Positions 18,804-27,558 of a stretch of DNA of 64,000 nt are shown here, one piece after another. The position numbers were made by a program, and so were the translations under genes. Source of the DNA: Caryophanales bacterium UBA743. Its GTDB lineage: Bacteria > Bacillota_I > Bacilli_A > RFN20 > CAG-826. The notes below the pieces were generated by a model. It was not told where the DNA came from and ran no database searches. It saw only the letters and a program-made list of their open reading frames with translations. How positions within the stretch are numbered: the stretch's first letter is position 1; each line of letters starts with the position of its first letter. The stretch lies in contig DBKT01000002.1 of assembly GCA_002297365.1 (NCBI GenBank), positions 86,612 through 150,611 of the forward strand. Direction: 5' to 3'.

Positions 18804-19198
18804 TTATTTCTGAATCCATTCTCTAAAACGACTTTCAACGACATTTTCCACTAAAAAGAGGATGTTTCTGACTTTCAAAGAAGGTATATTCAATTTCTTA
18901 GCAAACAAGAGCAAATCCTCTTTGTCTGATAGGCCGTTGCCACAACAAGTCATTTCATGTTCCTTTTGATGAATCAATCTAGTGAAATCATAGGCAGGAG
19001 ATAAGACATAGTTTTTCTTCTCCTGATCAAAAAGAAAAACAAAGTTTTTAGAATGACCATCATAGTTTTTAGAAAATGTGTTAAAACAGGCATGGCCGCT
19101 AAGGATTCTAATTCAAATAATGTGAAAAACCAAATGATTCGGAAATCAACCATAACTTTTGTTTCCTCAATTGCTCCATATTTGGAAAAAAGATGCAT
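18804..19198 (-). pseudogene. HipA-like kinase, C-terminal remnant
   Basis: An open stretch on the minus strand from about 19112 to a TAA at 18804-18806 reads FNTFSKNYDGHSKNFVFLF, then LSPAYDFTRL, then a helical tail. These match the N-x-D-x-H-x-K-N-F catalytic motif and the SPAYD metal-binding motif of HipA serine/threonine kinases. A TGA (19113-19115) closes the frame upstream, and the continuation would be in another frame, so the N-terminal two thirds is missing or scrambled. No HipB partner is seen. The family call is good; the gene is not functional as it stands. Confidence 0.65.
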
Positions 19199-19217
19199 GC
19201 GAACGATAAGTGCTCAA

Positions 19218-22200
19218 TCAGCCTTTGATGACAGTTATCGTTACGGCTTTTTCTGGGATTTCCGCTGTTTTTGTAGTCGTTCCTCCTAAAAGGTTTTTGG
19301 AATTGCTCATGTCTATAAAACCATCTGTAGATTTAACTTCCGTCTTTGAACCGAAACGATAATTATCAATAGAAACAGTGATTTTTTCTCCACTTGGAAC
19401 ATAGTTTTCAATAATGGTACCCGCTTCACACGTTTCATCCGTTTTGTTCAAATAAGGTATTGTTAATTTTGGCGTTTTTATACCAACGCTTTCCACTTTG
19501 AAGAGAAAATGATACGCCCACCAGTTTATGAAAGAATGATTATTCTTGCTTGGATTGCTATTGAGCAAGGTTTTGACTTCTACTGAAGTATAAGCTTTGT
19601 TGTTTGCGTCTTTCCACCTATAAAATTGTCTATCTTCATTCTCAAGGGCGGACACATCAGGAATTGGTGTACCTTCTACAGAACCGGAAGAATTTCTCGT
19701 GTAGTATTTGTTTTCCACCTTGCCATCAATAGTATATGCAACACTATATTTGTTTTCTTTCATCAGAGTAAGTGTTGTATTTTCAGTAAATGCATAGTCT
19801 TTTAATTGATCCAATCCTATGATTTGATCACCGGCTTTAAATTTGGTTACATAGAGTTTTTGATCTGAATCGGTACGAATTTCACTAATACGTTGATTGA
19901 TGATATTGATGGCTTCGTTTGGCAGTTTTCCATCTTTTTCATTTACGTTAAAAACGTTTGTCGTTCCAATAAAGAATTCATCATCGATGGTCACCTTAGG
20001 CACCACTTTGATAAATCTTCCATAGAGAAGGTAACTCTTGCATTCCGAGATGATATTGCCATCAAGCTTATTGGCAGCGGAATAATCTTGTGATGTGTAC
20101 CACCCATCGAACATGATTTGATCTGGTTTGTTGGATGTGGCATCTAAGAGAGTGTAGCTTCCGACAGAGGAAAGATCTTTTTGGGTGAAGGAAGTAAGTT
20201 TTTCGTTAGGGTTCGTGAGGATGACATCTTCGATTCCCGATTGGTTTTCAATGGAATATTCAACGGTGTATTTTTCATATGAGTATTTGGCGTATAAATC
20301 AAGATGAGTTCCGTTTTTCACCTCAAATCCGGATTTAAGAGGGAGGGAAAGTGCTTCGTCTCTATACCAGCCATCAAAGACAAAGTATTGTTTGCTTGGG
20401 TCCGCAACGGACGCGGAATATAAGACTTTTGAGGTTCCTTGCTTGAGATAGGAAGTCTTTGTCTCCCCGTCTTTCACCTCTGCTGTGCCCCCATTGAGGT
20501 GATAGGTGATGGTGTAGGAATCTAGATTGGTCGCTTCTTTCCAACCGCTGCTGTTATTTTCGGAAGTGTAAATATAAATTTTCTTGCCCAAATCGGAGTT
20601 CATCACGCCAGAGCTTGTAAAAAGAGGACCATTCGCATTAGCGGAAATGTCTTTATTTTGGTATGTTATGTTAAACTTTGGCATATCCATCTCTCCTTTT
20701 GCGGCTTCTTTGTAAGAAACGCTTAAGGCTTTCGCTTCGCTTAAATTCAGGGTGGAATCCAAATTGGAGGAATATATTTTGCCTGCAAGAGACCCGTTAG
20801 AGCCGACATTGACGGTGCCGTTATTGATTAAAGCATTACGCAATTCATTAGGATTGACGCTTTGATTGTAGATGGTCGGATATTTATACGATTTCGTCGC
20901 GCCATTCGCCGCCTCATCAAAATTCTCGACGAAAATGACGGGGGCATTGATGTCCAAAACCCCTCCCTTCATCACCGTGATTTTGCTTCCTGGCAAAACC
21001 TTTTGGCTGGTGGTCACATTTAAATTTCCCCATATTTCGCAATCATAATAATGGTTGACGCTGAAAAAGAAATTAGAAGTATCAACGTCATCGATTTCTA
21101 CGTTAGTGAGAAAACTAAAAGCGGAAAGCTCTGGCATTGGATTTGGGATAATCATTTTGCCGATTTCACAATTGCCTTCGAAACGAATTTTCATTTTTTT
21201 ATTGACGATGCCATTTGTCATGACTGTTTTGGAATAATCGTTCGTAGATGTGCTGATCGTCGCTTTTCCGCCTTTCGAAAGAAGGATGACGGAATTGCTG
21301 CTTCCGATAAGATCGACTTTCCCAATCTTATGTCCTTTTTTAATCGTGATGCCGAATTTGCTAATATATTGCGAATTGTACGCATCATAATATCCATATA
21401 AGGCAGACTTATATTGATAGGTTTGTCTTGCTTGAATATTGCAAACGAGCCATTCGTTAAATGGCATAACCTTCTGGTTCTCTTTCTGGTTGCAGGAAAC
21501 CGAGTAAGAACCACCATTAAAATCCCGTATGATTAAAGGAACAAAAACCTTCGAACCTCCAAGATGATTCACCTGGGCTTGGCTTGCGTTTTGATCTTTG
21601 AGTTTGATATAACCGCAACAATCGATTGTTCCGCTATTTTGTATGGAGGCAACCCCGCTTTTCATCACGATTTCGCAATAATCGCCGGATGTGGCTCCAG
21701 AAAGCCCCCATCCTTCACATCCTAAACGTCCGGCGATATTGAGCGTGCCACCAGATTGAATGGTCAGTATCGCATTCAAAGAAACGCTGTTCTGGCAATA
21801 ATAATCCGGGTTAGAGTCGCCAAAATTGTTGGTTGTAAAATGAGGGCCTCTGTTTTCGGCGGTATTTTCATTCGAAGATGCATCGTTTTCATTCTCAACT
21901 CCTCGATCTTTGTAAGCGTACATCCCCGTATCGGTGTAGGTATATTTTCCCTCTGAATCTAAGAAAAGGTATTTCCTGACGTTGTTTTCTATTCTTGTAA
22001 GACCGCCAAGGGTTAAAGTGACTCCGCTTTTGATGGTGCAATTGTATTTAATCGTAGGATTGGTCTTAGGGATAACGTATACCGTATCCCCGCTATTGGC
22101 TTTGTTCAGAGCCGCTTCAATCGCATAGTATTGGTTCCCTTTTTCATTGGTATTGATATAGCAAACGGGTTTGGCGTCGCTCTCATTGATCGCCTCTTCT

Positions 22201-22295
22201 ATCGTGAGCCCGCTAATAAACCAAGCGGCATACGCCGTAGGCACTAAAAGAAAAAGAGAAAAAAGAATAGGAAGGAAATAATGGGTTCTTTTCAT
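19218..22295 (-). CDS. secreted beta-helix surface protein with InlB-type repeats
   Basis: The protein has 1025 aa. A signal peptide covers residues 1-23 (MKRTHYFLPILFSLFLLVPTAYA). Residues ~60-590 have the Thr/Asn/Gly-rich, strand-turn pattern of a right-handed beta-helix, with recurring GTLNIAG- and GTVNVGSNG-like turns. Residues ~600-720 carry Listeria-Bacteroides repeats (VFDGWYRDE, FDGWYTSQD), and further beta domains follow. No LPXTG or other anchor is visible. Its ATG overlaps the stop of the preceding gene (TAATG) with GGGAGG just upstream, so its translation probably depends on that gene. The preceding gene has a frameshifting poly-G tract, which would make this protein phase-variable by polarity. 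An adhesin or matrix role is inference. Confidence 0.75.
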   Translation of the reverse strand: MKRTHYFLPILFSLFLLVPTAYAAWFISGLTIEEAINESDAKPVCYINTNEKGNQYYAIEAALNKANSGDTVYVIPKTNPTIKYNCTIKSGVTLTLGGLTRIENNVRKYLFLDSEGKYTYTDTGMYAYKDRGVENENDASSNENTAENRGPHFTTNNFGDSNPDYYCQNSVSLNAILTIQSGGTLNIAGRLGCEGWGLSGATSGDYCEIVMKSGVASIQNSGTIDCCGYIKLKDQNASQAQVNHLGGSKVFVPLIIRDFNGGSYSVSCNQKENQKVMPFNEWLVCNIQARQTYQYKSALYGYYDAYNSQYISKFGITIKKGHKIGKVDLIGSSNSVILLSKGGKATISTSTNDYSKTVMTNGIVNKKMKIRFEGNCEIGKMIIPNPMPELSAFSFLTNVEIDDVDTSNFFFSVNHYYDCEIWGNLNVTTSQKVLPGSKITVMKGGVLDINAPVIFVENFDEAANGATKSYKYPTIYNQSVNPNELRNALINNGTVNVGSNGSLAGKIYSSNLDSTLNLSEAKALSVSYKEAAKGEMDMPKFNITYQNKDISANANGPLFTSSGVMNSDLGKKIYIYTSENNSSGWKEATNLDSYTITYHLNGGTAEVKDGETKTSYLKQGTSKVLYSASVADPSKQYFVFDGWYRDEALSLPLKSGFEVKNGTHLDLYAKYSYEKYTVEYSIENQSGIEDVILTNPNEKLTSFTQKDLSSVGSYTLLDATSNKPDQIMFDGWYTSQDYSAANKLDGNIISECKSYLLYGRFIKVVPKVTIDDEFFIGTTNVFNVNEKDGKLPNEAINIINQRISEIRTDSDQKLYVTKFKAGDQIIGLDQLKDYAFTENTTLTLMKENKYSVAYTIDGKVENKYYTRNSSGSVEGTPIPDVSALENEDRQFYRWKDANNKAYTSVEVKTLLNSNPSKNNHSFINWWAYHFLFKVESVGIKTPKLTIPYLNKTDETCEAGTIIENYVPSGEKITVSIDNYRFGSKTEVKSTDGFIDMSNSKNLLGGTTTKTAEIPEKAVTITVIKG

Positions 22296-23034
22296 TAGTA
22301 ACCTCCCATTCCGAAAGAGACACGGAACTTGCCGTTCTTTAAGTGAGGATAAACATCCGTCTCAAAGTTAAGCTTGGTGAAATCGATCTTGAAATCATAG
22401 GAAATCGTTATCGTAGCAGAGTGGTTTTTCTCTTGGAAAAGAGAGGATAAGAAGCCATTGAAGGAACTAGAAAGAACCCCTTTATCAATAGAGTTGCTAG
22501 AAGAAAGATATTTCGATGCGGTTTCTCCATCCGCAATATAGCTTGCTTGAATGCCGCATATTTTGTTGCCTGAGGTGGCATAAGGATAGATATAGTTCTC
22601 ATCGATGAGGGAGAAACCCCCGCCGTCACCAGGAGAAAAAGATAAGTTCACATTGATGAAAAGAGACGTATATACATTGATATCATCACTAGGCCCATAA
22701 GCCTTTCTAATCGCGTCAAGGTCGAGTTTGGCATACACATAAAGGAAACCGTTATTCAGGTCTACCTCTCCATCATTTACGAAGCCATCCTTGCAATAGT
22801 CAAAACAAGTGATGCCCGTGTTGTTCTCGCCTTTGCTATTATCAAGTCGAATAATTTCGCCTATATCGAAAACACGATCTGCGTCAATATTGAAATTAAG
22901 GTTGGTTTCTTTATTTCCGATATTCCAGCTGGCGAAACCAACGCTGATAAGGGATAGGCTACTTAGAAATAAAAGCCCCCCCCCCTCAATATTCGGGAGC
23001 CGGTCTTTTTCTTCGCTAGAGCCTTAGGATTCAT
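22295..23034 (-). pseudogene. secreted small surface protein, out of frame at a G10 tract (phase-off)
   Basis: Starting at ATG 23034 the product reads MNPKALAKKK, then meets a run of ten G (22985-22976) and stops a few codons later. With eight G, as in the paralogue at 28208, the frame continues through LSSLSLISVGFASWNIGN and stays open to 22295, giving about 245 aa. The N-terminus is a signal peptide like those of TasA/CalY-type secreted proteins (hydrophobic core then A-S-W). The mature part is beta-rich. The visible open frame from 22738 is only the distal half. Because the rest of the frame is undamaged, this looks like a reversibly switched gene rather than a decayed one; a sequencing error in the homopolymer is the alternative. 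Confidence 0.7.
22976..22985 (-). repeat. poly-G tract (G10) in a signal-peptide region
   Basis: Ten consecutive C on the plus strand equal G10 in the coding strand, within codons 17-20 of the secreted-protein gene. The paralogue has G8 at the same codons. Tracts of this length slip during replication. G8 or G11 restores the frame here. Confidence 0.85.
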
Positions 23035-23040
23035 AGGGAT

Positions 23041-23067
23041 AGTTTAGCACAAAAACTCTTGAGGCAA
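23041..23067 (-). promoter_or_regulatory. promoter giving a leaderless transcript
   Basis: On the minus strand TTGCCT (23067-23062) and TGCTAAACT (-10 hexamer 23046-23041, extended) are separated by 15 bp that include an A5/T5 run. Only 6 bp separate the -10 from the ATG at 23034, so transcription should begin at or within the start codon. The same arrangement is found before the paralogue at 28208. Confidence 0.55.
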
Positions 23068-23170
23068 AAAACGGAAAGAAAAATGACAAAGTGGAACATT
23101 TCGAAAAAACCACATCAAGAAACGAGCTGAAATTTGATAAATGACCGTTTTTATCATTCTTGAAAAATGA

Positions 23171-23183
23171 AGTGCATTGCACT
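23171..23183. promoter_or_regulatory. palindromic operator of the RelB/RelE operon
   Basis: AGTGCATTGCACT is a perfect palindrome (6-bp arms, central T) 33 bp before the antitoxin ATG. It falls in the spacer after a -35-like TTGAAA (23159-23164). Type II antitoxins commonly repress their own operon from such sites. Confidence 0.5.
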
Positions 23184-23215
23184 ACATTAATGGTACCAAG
23201 AAGGAGGGAGAAAAA

Positions 23216-23437
23216 ATGAACGTAACCATCAGAATGACAGACGAGCAGAGAAAGATTGCTGATTCCTATGCTAAATGTGAGGGTATCAGTCTATCCGAAG
23301 CCATAAAAAGGGCATTTTTCGAGGCCATTGAGGACGAATATGATTTAGCCGAAGCCAAAGAGGTTTCCGAAAGAATCAAGAATGGGACCGAGAAGACGTA
23401 TTCGCTAGATGAAGCCGAAAGGCTAATGGGCCTATGA
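23216..23437 (+). CDS. RelB-family antitoxin (DUF6290-like)
   Basis: The protein has 73 aa from the ATG at 23216, with GGAGGGAG directly upstream; an in-frame ATG at 23177 overlaps the operator palindrome and lacks a site. Residues 1-40 form a ribbon-helix-helix DNA-binding fold (MNVTIRMTDEQRKIADSYAK, then GISLSEAIKRAFFEAIE). The acidic C-terminal half (EYDLAEAKEVSERI...SLDEAERLMGL) would wrap the toxin. Its ATGA overlaps the toxin start. The pair neutralises and represses in the usual type II manner. It lies beside the surface-protein operons. Confidence 0.85.
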   Translation: MNVTIRMTDEQRKIADSYAKCEGISLSEAIKRAFFEAIEDEYDLAEAKEVSERIKNGTEKTYSLDEAERLMGL

Positions 23438-23709
23438 CCGTAAGAAAATATCACCCAAGATACACCGATAAAGCCATCAAGGAGATGAATAAATTAGATC
23501 GATACACAAAAACGATAATAGCGAATTGGATCAGAAGAAACCTTGATGGAATAGACAATCCAAGAAGGACGGGCAAGCCACTCAAAGGAGGGCTTGACCG
23601 CTATTGGAGATATCGCATAGGAGACTATAGAATAGTCGCTGAAATAGTCGATGCCGAGCTTATCATCGAAATAGTGAAAGTCGGCCACAGAAGAGATGTA
23701 TATGAATGA
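23434..23709 (+). CDS. RelE/ParE-family toxin
   Basis: The protein has 91 aa. It shows the RelE superfamily layout: an N-terminal helix pair with KAIKEMNKLDRYTKTIIANWI, the strand motif GGLDRYWRYRIGDYRIV, and the closing strand IEIVKVGHRRDVYE. The Arg residues of WRYRIGDYR and the terminal HRRDVY are the family's ribosome-binding and catalytic positions, so it should be an active ribosome-dependent mRNA endonuclease. It is translationally coupled to the antitoxin by a 4-bp overlap and is followed at once by a strong terminator. It appears intact. Confidence 0.88.
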   Translation: MTVRKYHPRYTDKAIKEMNKLDRYTKTIIANWIRRNLDGIDNPRRTGKPLKGGLDRYWRYRIGDYRIVAEIVDAELIIEIVKVGHRRDVYE

Positions 23710-23739
23710 AAACCGGGACAATCCCGGTTTTCTTTTTTT
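23709..23739 (+). terminator. rho-independent terminator of the RelB/RelE operon
   Basis: AAAACCGGGA, a CAA loop, then TCCCGGTTTT and a C-interrupted run of T form a perfect 10-bp stem starting at the toxin stop codon. Confidence 0.9.
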
Positions 23740-24573
23740 GCCATTTTGCAAGAACGTATAACAGTAGCGAACATGTGATCGCTTATAAGATTGTAGTTTG
23801 TGTTAATAGGTTTCAAAAAGCCAAAGCAATAAAGGCTATCTTAAGAATAAGTATCATCTTCAGCAAATCGATTTGAGTGACATAATAAACCATATGGTCC
23901 TTATATTTTCTTCTTGAAAAGTTTGGCAAAAGGAGAGTGAACATCAAGGTTTTCGCAAACAGTTCAAGGCACTCATCAGTCATGCTTATAAGAGAGGGAC
24001 GTGCACATCAAGCATTTCAGGTTTTGATTTCGTCTATATCTTGCATCAATCTCTTGAACTTCCCAAGTCCACTCCATTCGGGGAAAACTATCCCTCTCTT
24101 TTTCTCTTATAACGCCCATAAATCATCTTTTGCATTCGAAAATGTCATGAGCAAGACGTTTTTTCTTTGACACGGATCCCTTAAGGTTTAAAAGAAAAAA
24201 GGGCTACCTACCGATTTTGTTTCACATCATTTGAAATAGAACAGTTTTTGACTGATGACATTCTTCAAACGTTTTTATTGCTTTCTCATGATTTTCGCCG
24301 AGATTTTTTCAGAAACCACGGAAGATTCTCGAAGGGAATTTAAGAGATGACAAAAACCATTTCTGTTCTATTGAATTGCCAACAGAAACACATTCAAAAC
24401 ATTTAAGCGTTCGTTGGATCAGCGTGGAAAAATTAAAACGTGCCATCATGATTGAAAAAGCTCCAAGAAATGGAAAAAGCGGCTTTTATGTCTCACAAGG
24501 ACTAGAGAGTTTTTTTATCTCTAAATGTGCGTTCCGGTCTAGCAAAAAAACAAATCCGACTTGAACAAGCGTT
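23740..24573. other. 834-bp region without a supportable gene
   Basis: No recognisable protein or RNA family was found. The short open frames here lack ribosome-binding sites and family motifs. One notable detail is TCATTTGAAATAGAACA (from about 24225), also present near 28298 before the GH3 terminator. The end of it (AATAGAACAG) is repeated inverted near 24366. The region may hold promoter or decayed material. Confidence 0.4.
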
Positions 24574-27558
24574 TCAGGCATATTTTGACACGTAGCGTTT
24601 CATCTCTTCCATCGTAATCATGCCTTTTCCAATCGAAACGCTTAGATATTTGACATTGAAATACTCATAGATTTCTTTGCTCATAAAATACGCAACGTCT
24701 TCATATCTCAATAATCCATATTGATCAATATCTGCCTGCTTTTTCTTAATGTCATATTTATAATCATCATCAAGTTCAAAATAATTGTATAGACCCTTAA
24801 TATCGTCAGAAATACATAATGCACCTTCCACAAAGTGATTTAAATTATATGCAGTGCTTAAGGAATAGCATTCCGTTTCTTCATCATACAAAGAATAAGA
24901 GATTAATCTTCTCTTTTTTAATGTATCGTTTTCCAAGAATAAATAAGATTCGCCTATTTTTTCTCTTACGTTCTCTAAAGAGATTTCCTCATATTGTCTT
25001 GTTGAAGCACTCAAGAAGCCATGGGCGAATAAAACCTTGATTCTCTTTTGATTCTCAAAATGAAGCTCGAGAACTTGATAATTGTTTTTTGAATGATATG
25101 GAATATAGGTTATAAATTGATTTTCAACTTTCCCAGTTTCGTGATTGAAACTCTTTATGCTATCCCCCACTTTGAGATTCTCTATTTTTTGATATGTTCC
25201 ATCTGAAGTTAAAATCTGAGTCCCTTTAGCAAAACATCCGCCACTATCTTTTTTTACGATCAGCTGATGAATTGTAAATTCAGACTGAATATTGGATAAC
25301 TCAGAATATTTTCCAGAGTCTTCGCTCTTTGTGGCTAATTTTGTTCCACCTAATTCTTCTTCGTTGGTAACGCTTGTTTTATCAACAATTCCGTTAAACA
25401 AATAATGGTCTCCAGTTGAATATTGCAAAATGTTTTGGTTACCTAATTTGACCCAATATTTAACGGTTGCACCTTTTTTTATAGAGACTTCCTTGAAATT
25501 CGTAGGCCCATTAAACATGTCTATTAAATTATAATTTCCGGACGTCTTTTCATATACTTTATGTACCGCACCACCGGCGCCGGAAGCATTGCTGACTTCG
25601 CATCTAATCAAAACACCTTCACCAGCAGATATGGTAATTTCCGTATCGCTTTTAATCGCATACTTATTTCCACTCACAAATGAATAATTCGAGTTGTGTT
25701 GCATAGTAAAGTTAGTGCTTTCCGCCCTGTCCAAGGAGATAACCTTATACGATTCTCCTTTTCCAAGTATGTAAGTCTTGCTCTCGTTTTCAAACAAATC
25801 TTTCTGCGAAAGAAGAGTTTCGTTGCCCGAAGAATCATATTTATAGACCTGATATCCAACTACGGGATGCGCATAATTCTTAGGGTTAGAAACAACGATT
25901 GACAAAGAATAGGAAATTAAGCTTCCTTGATTTTCCCAACATTTTTTACCATTACCATTAGACTTAATTACCATCCCAGCCTTAAGTAAATAATGCACGA
26001 TTGATTCTTCATCATCATCAAGGAAATCGCCAGTCGAATAAACCGAAATCTGAGTTGCGCTCATGCTTTCCGGAGATGACGCATTCAAAGAATTTTGAGT
26101 AACTTCGCTTAAATTGATAAGAGCAGTTGTATCCTCTGATGTTGTTGAAAAATGAGCACCAAGAGCCGCCTTGCTGTCCATAGAAAATTCTCCGTCGCAA
26201 ATTATTAAGCCGTCTGGCATATCTTCGGGATAACTAGAAGATAAATTCGAGAGAGAATTTGCTTTGTAGGTAATTAAAGAACTATTTAAAGCGAATCGGC
26301 CGCCTTTTAATATTTTTAGCTGGCTTCCCGGAAGAAACTTCATTTTATATGCGTTGGTAGAAAACCTGCCTTTATTCCCGATATAAATCTGTAATTTATA
26401 AGAAAAAGGAAGGTATTTATCTTCAGTAGAAATATTAGCTGAAATTCCGCTATTTTTTATGGATATTGATATGAAACCCAGTGATGCTTCACCATTAATG
26501 ATAAGAAATGTTTTTGATTTATCATCCCGTGTAAATCCCGGAATGAGCGGACAATACTCAAAAGAAACATAGCCGGAACTCAAGGTGATTAAAGCTGCAT
26601 CAGAATCTGAAGTGCCTTTAACAATTTGAATCGTTTCATTAACGGGAACTGTCGTAGTACCACTAGTTCTAACCATTCTTCCCATCGTAAGAAATTTGGC
26701 ACCAGCGTCAATACGAACATACGTTTGTAGACACGGAAAATCGAAAATGCTAATGGGGAACACACCTGCGCTATTTAGTCCAGTGAGAGAACCCATTGAT
26801 CCACCAGCGTCATAAAAAGCGATCGGAGCCTTTAATACGCCCCCATTTTCGACCAAAACATACCTTTTCTCATCACAATCATTATTCACTTTATCCATTG
26901 AAAGAAAATCATTTTGCTGATTGATATATTTGGCATTTTTTTCTTTTATGTATCCATTGCAAGTCAACTCGCCTTTCACAGTAATAGAGGAGCCCTCATC
27001 AAGTGTAATTTGAGAATAGTACCCGCTTACGCCTTTTTCTTGAAAAATACCGCCAATTATCATTTTGGCTCCAGAATTAATCGTCAAAGAAGTGTTTTGA
27101 AAACCGAAATTCGAAATGTTATATTTCTTAATCCCATTAGCGTTTATGTCTACAAAACTTTTACCAATATTCGTCAATTCATCATCAGAAGAAATATCAC
27201 ATTTCTTCCCTTCATAAGGTAAGTACAAGGAGACTCCAGTATTAAGAGTCAAATTTTGATTTACAACATTGATGTATGAATTTGGTGTTAAGTAAATATT
27301 CACCCTATTATTGTTTGTCGAAACTTGATTTGCACTTTTTATAGCCCCTTCCAAAGTGACAAACTTAGCATAAGGCGTTGATTCTTCTTTATCTCCGCTC
27401 ACCTTATAGTTTTCTATGATTCCACCAGCAGGATTTAAAGAAACGTTTTCGTCCACGTTGATTGGAGAATTAACCACCCAACCAGAAAAACCGAAATCGA
27501 AAAAAGATAAGAACAATAAGAAAAACAGCAAAAAGGAGAAAGTGCGTTTCATCTTCAT
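24574..27558 (-). CDS. secreted beta-helix surface protein with C-terminal Hint domain
   Basis: The protein has 994 aa. A signal peptide covers ~1-27 (MKMKRTFSFLLFFLLFLSFFDFGFSG). Residues ~40-560 are beta-helix-like (NLTLNTGVSLYLP, SITVKGELTCNG and similar turns). After ~200 residues of beta domains, C775 opens a Hint-type region: GGCFAKGTQILTSDG, then IENLKVGDSIKSF, a conserved His in FAHGF, and LNHFVEGAL. These match hedgehog/intein autoprocessing modules, which cut or transfer the polypeptide at the Cys. The terminal His-Asn of inteins is not evident and ~100 residues follow, so splicing is unlikely; cleavage or a pretoxin-type arrangement is possible. Its ATG overlaps the preceding gene by 4 bp (ATGA), the same layout as the 19.2-22.3 kb operon. 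Confidence 0.75.
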   Translation of the reverse strand: MKMKRTFSFLLFFLLFLSFFDFGFSGWVVNSPINVDENVSLNPAGGIIENYKVSGDKEESTPYAKFVTLEGAIKSANQVSTNNNRVNIYLTPNSYINVVNQNLTLNTGVSLYLPYEGKKCDISSDDELTNIGKSFVDINANGIKKYNISNFGFQNTSLTINSGAKMIIGGIFQEKGVSGYYSQITLDEGSSITVKGELTCNGYIKEKNAKYINQQNDFLSMDKVNNDCDEKRYVLVENGGVLKAPIAFYDAGGSMGSLTGLNSAGVFPISIFDFPCLQTYVRIDAGAKFLTMGRMVRTSGTTTVPVNETIQIVKGTSDSDAALITLSSGYVSFEYCPLIPGFTRDDKSKTFLIINGEASLGFISISIKNSGISANISTEDKYLPFSYKLQIYIGNKGRFSTNAYKMKFLPGSQLKILKGGRFALNSSLITYKANSLSNLSSSYPEDMPDGLIICDGEFSMDSKAALGAHFSTTSEDTTALINLSEVTQNSLNASSPESMSATQISVYSTGDFLDDDEESIVHYLLKAGMVIKSNGNGKKCWENQGSLISYSLSIVVSNPKNYAHPVVGYQVYKYDSSGNETLLSQKDLFENESKTYILGKGESYKVISLDRAESTNFTMQHNSNYSFVSGNKYAIKSDTEITISAGEGVLIRCEVSNASGAGGAVHKVYEKTSGNYNLIDMFNGPTNFKEVSIKKGATVKYWVKLGNQNILQYSTGDHYLFNGIVDKTSVTNEEELGGTKLATKSEDSGKYSELSNIQSEFTIHQLIVKKDSGGCFAKGTQILTSDGTYQKIENLKVGDSIKSFNHETGKVENQFITYIPYHSKNNYQVLELHFENQKRIKVLFAHGFLSASTRQYEEISLENVREKIGESYLFLENDTLKKRRLISYSLYDEETECYSLSTAYNLNHFVEGALCISDDIKGLYNYFELDDDYKYDIKKKQADIDQYGLLRYEDVAYFMSKEIYEYFNVKYLSVSIGKGMITMEEMKRYVSKYA

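Noticed and set aside
23937..24170. 77-aa plus-strand open frame between the RelE toxin and the 994-aa protein
   Set aside because: It has no start signal and no family motif. A second frame reading HQGFRKQFKALISH was also considered; it stops soon and matches nothing I recognise.
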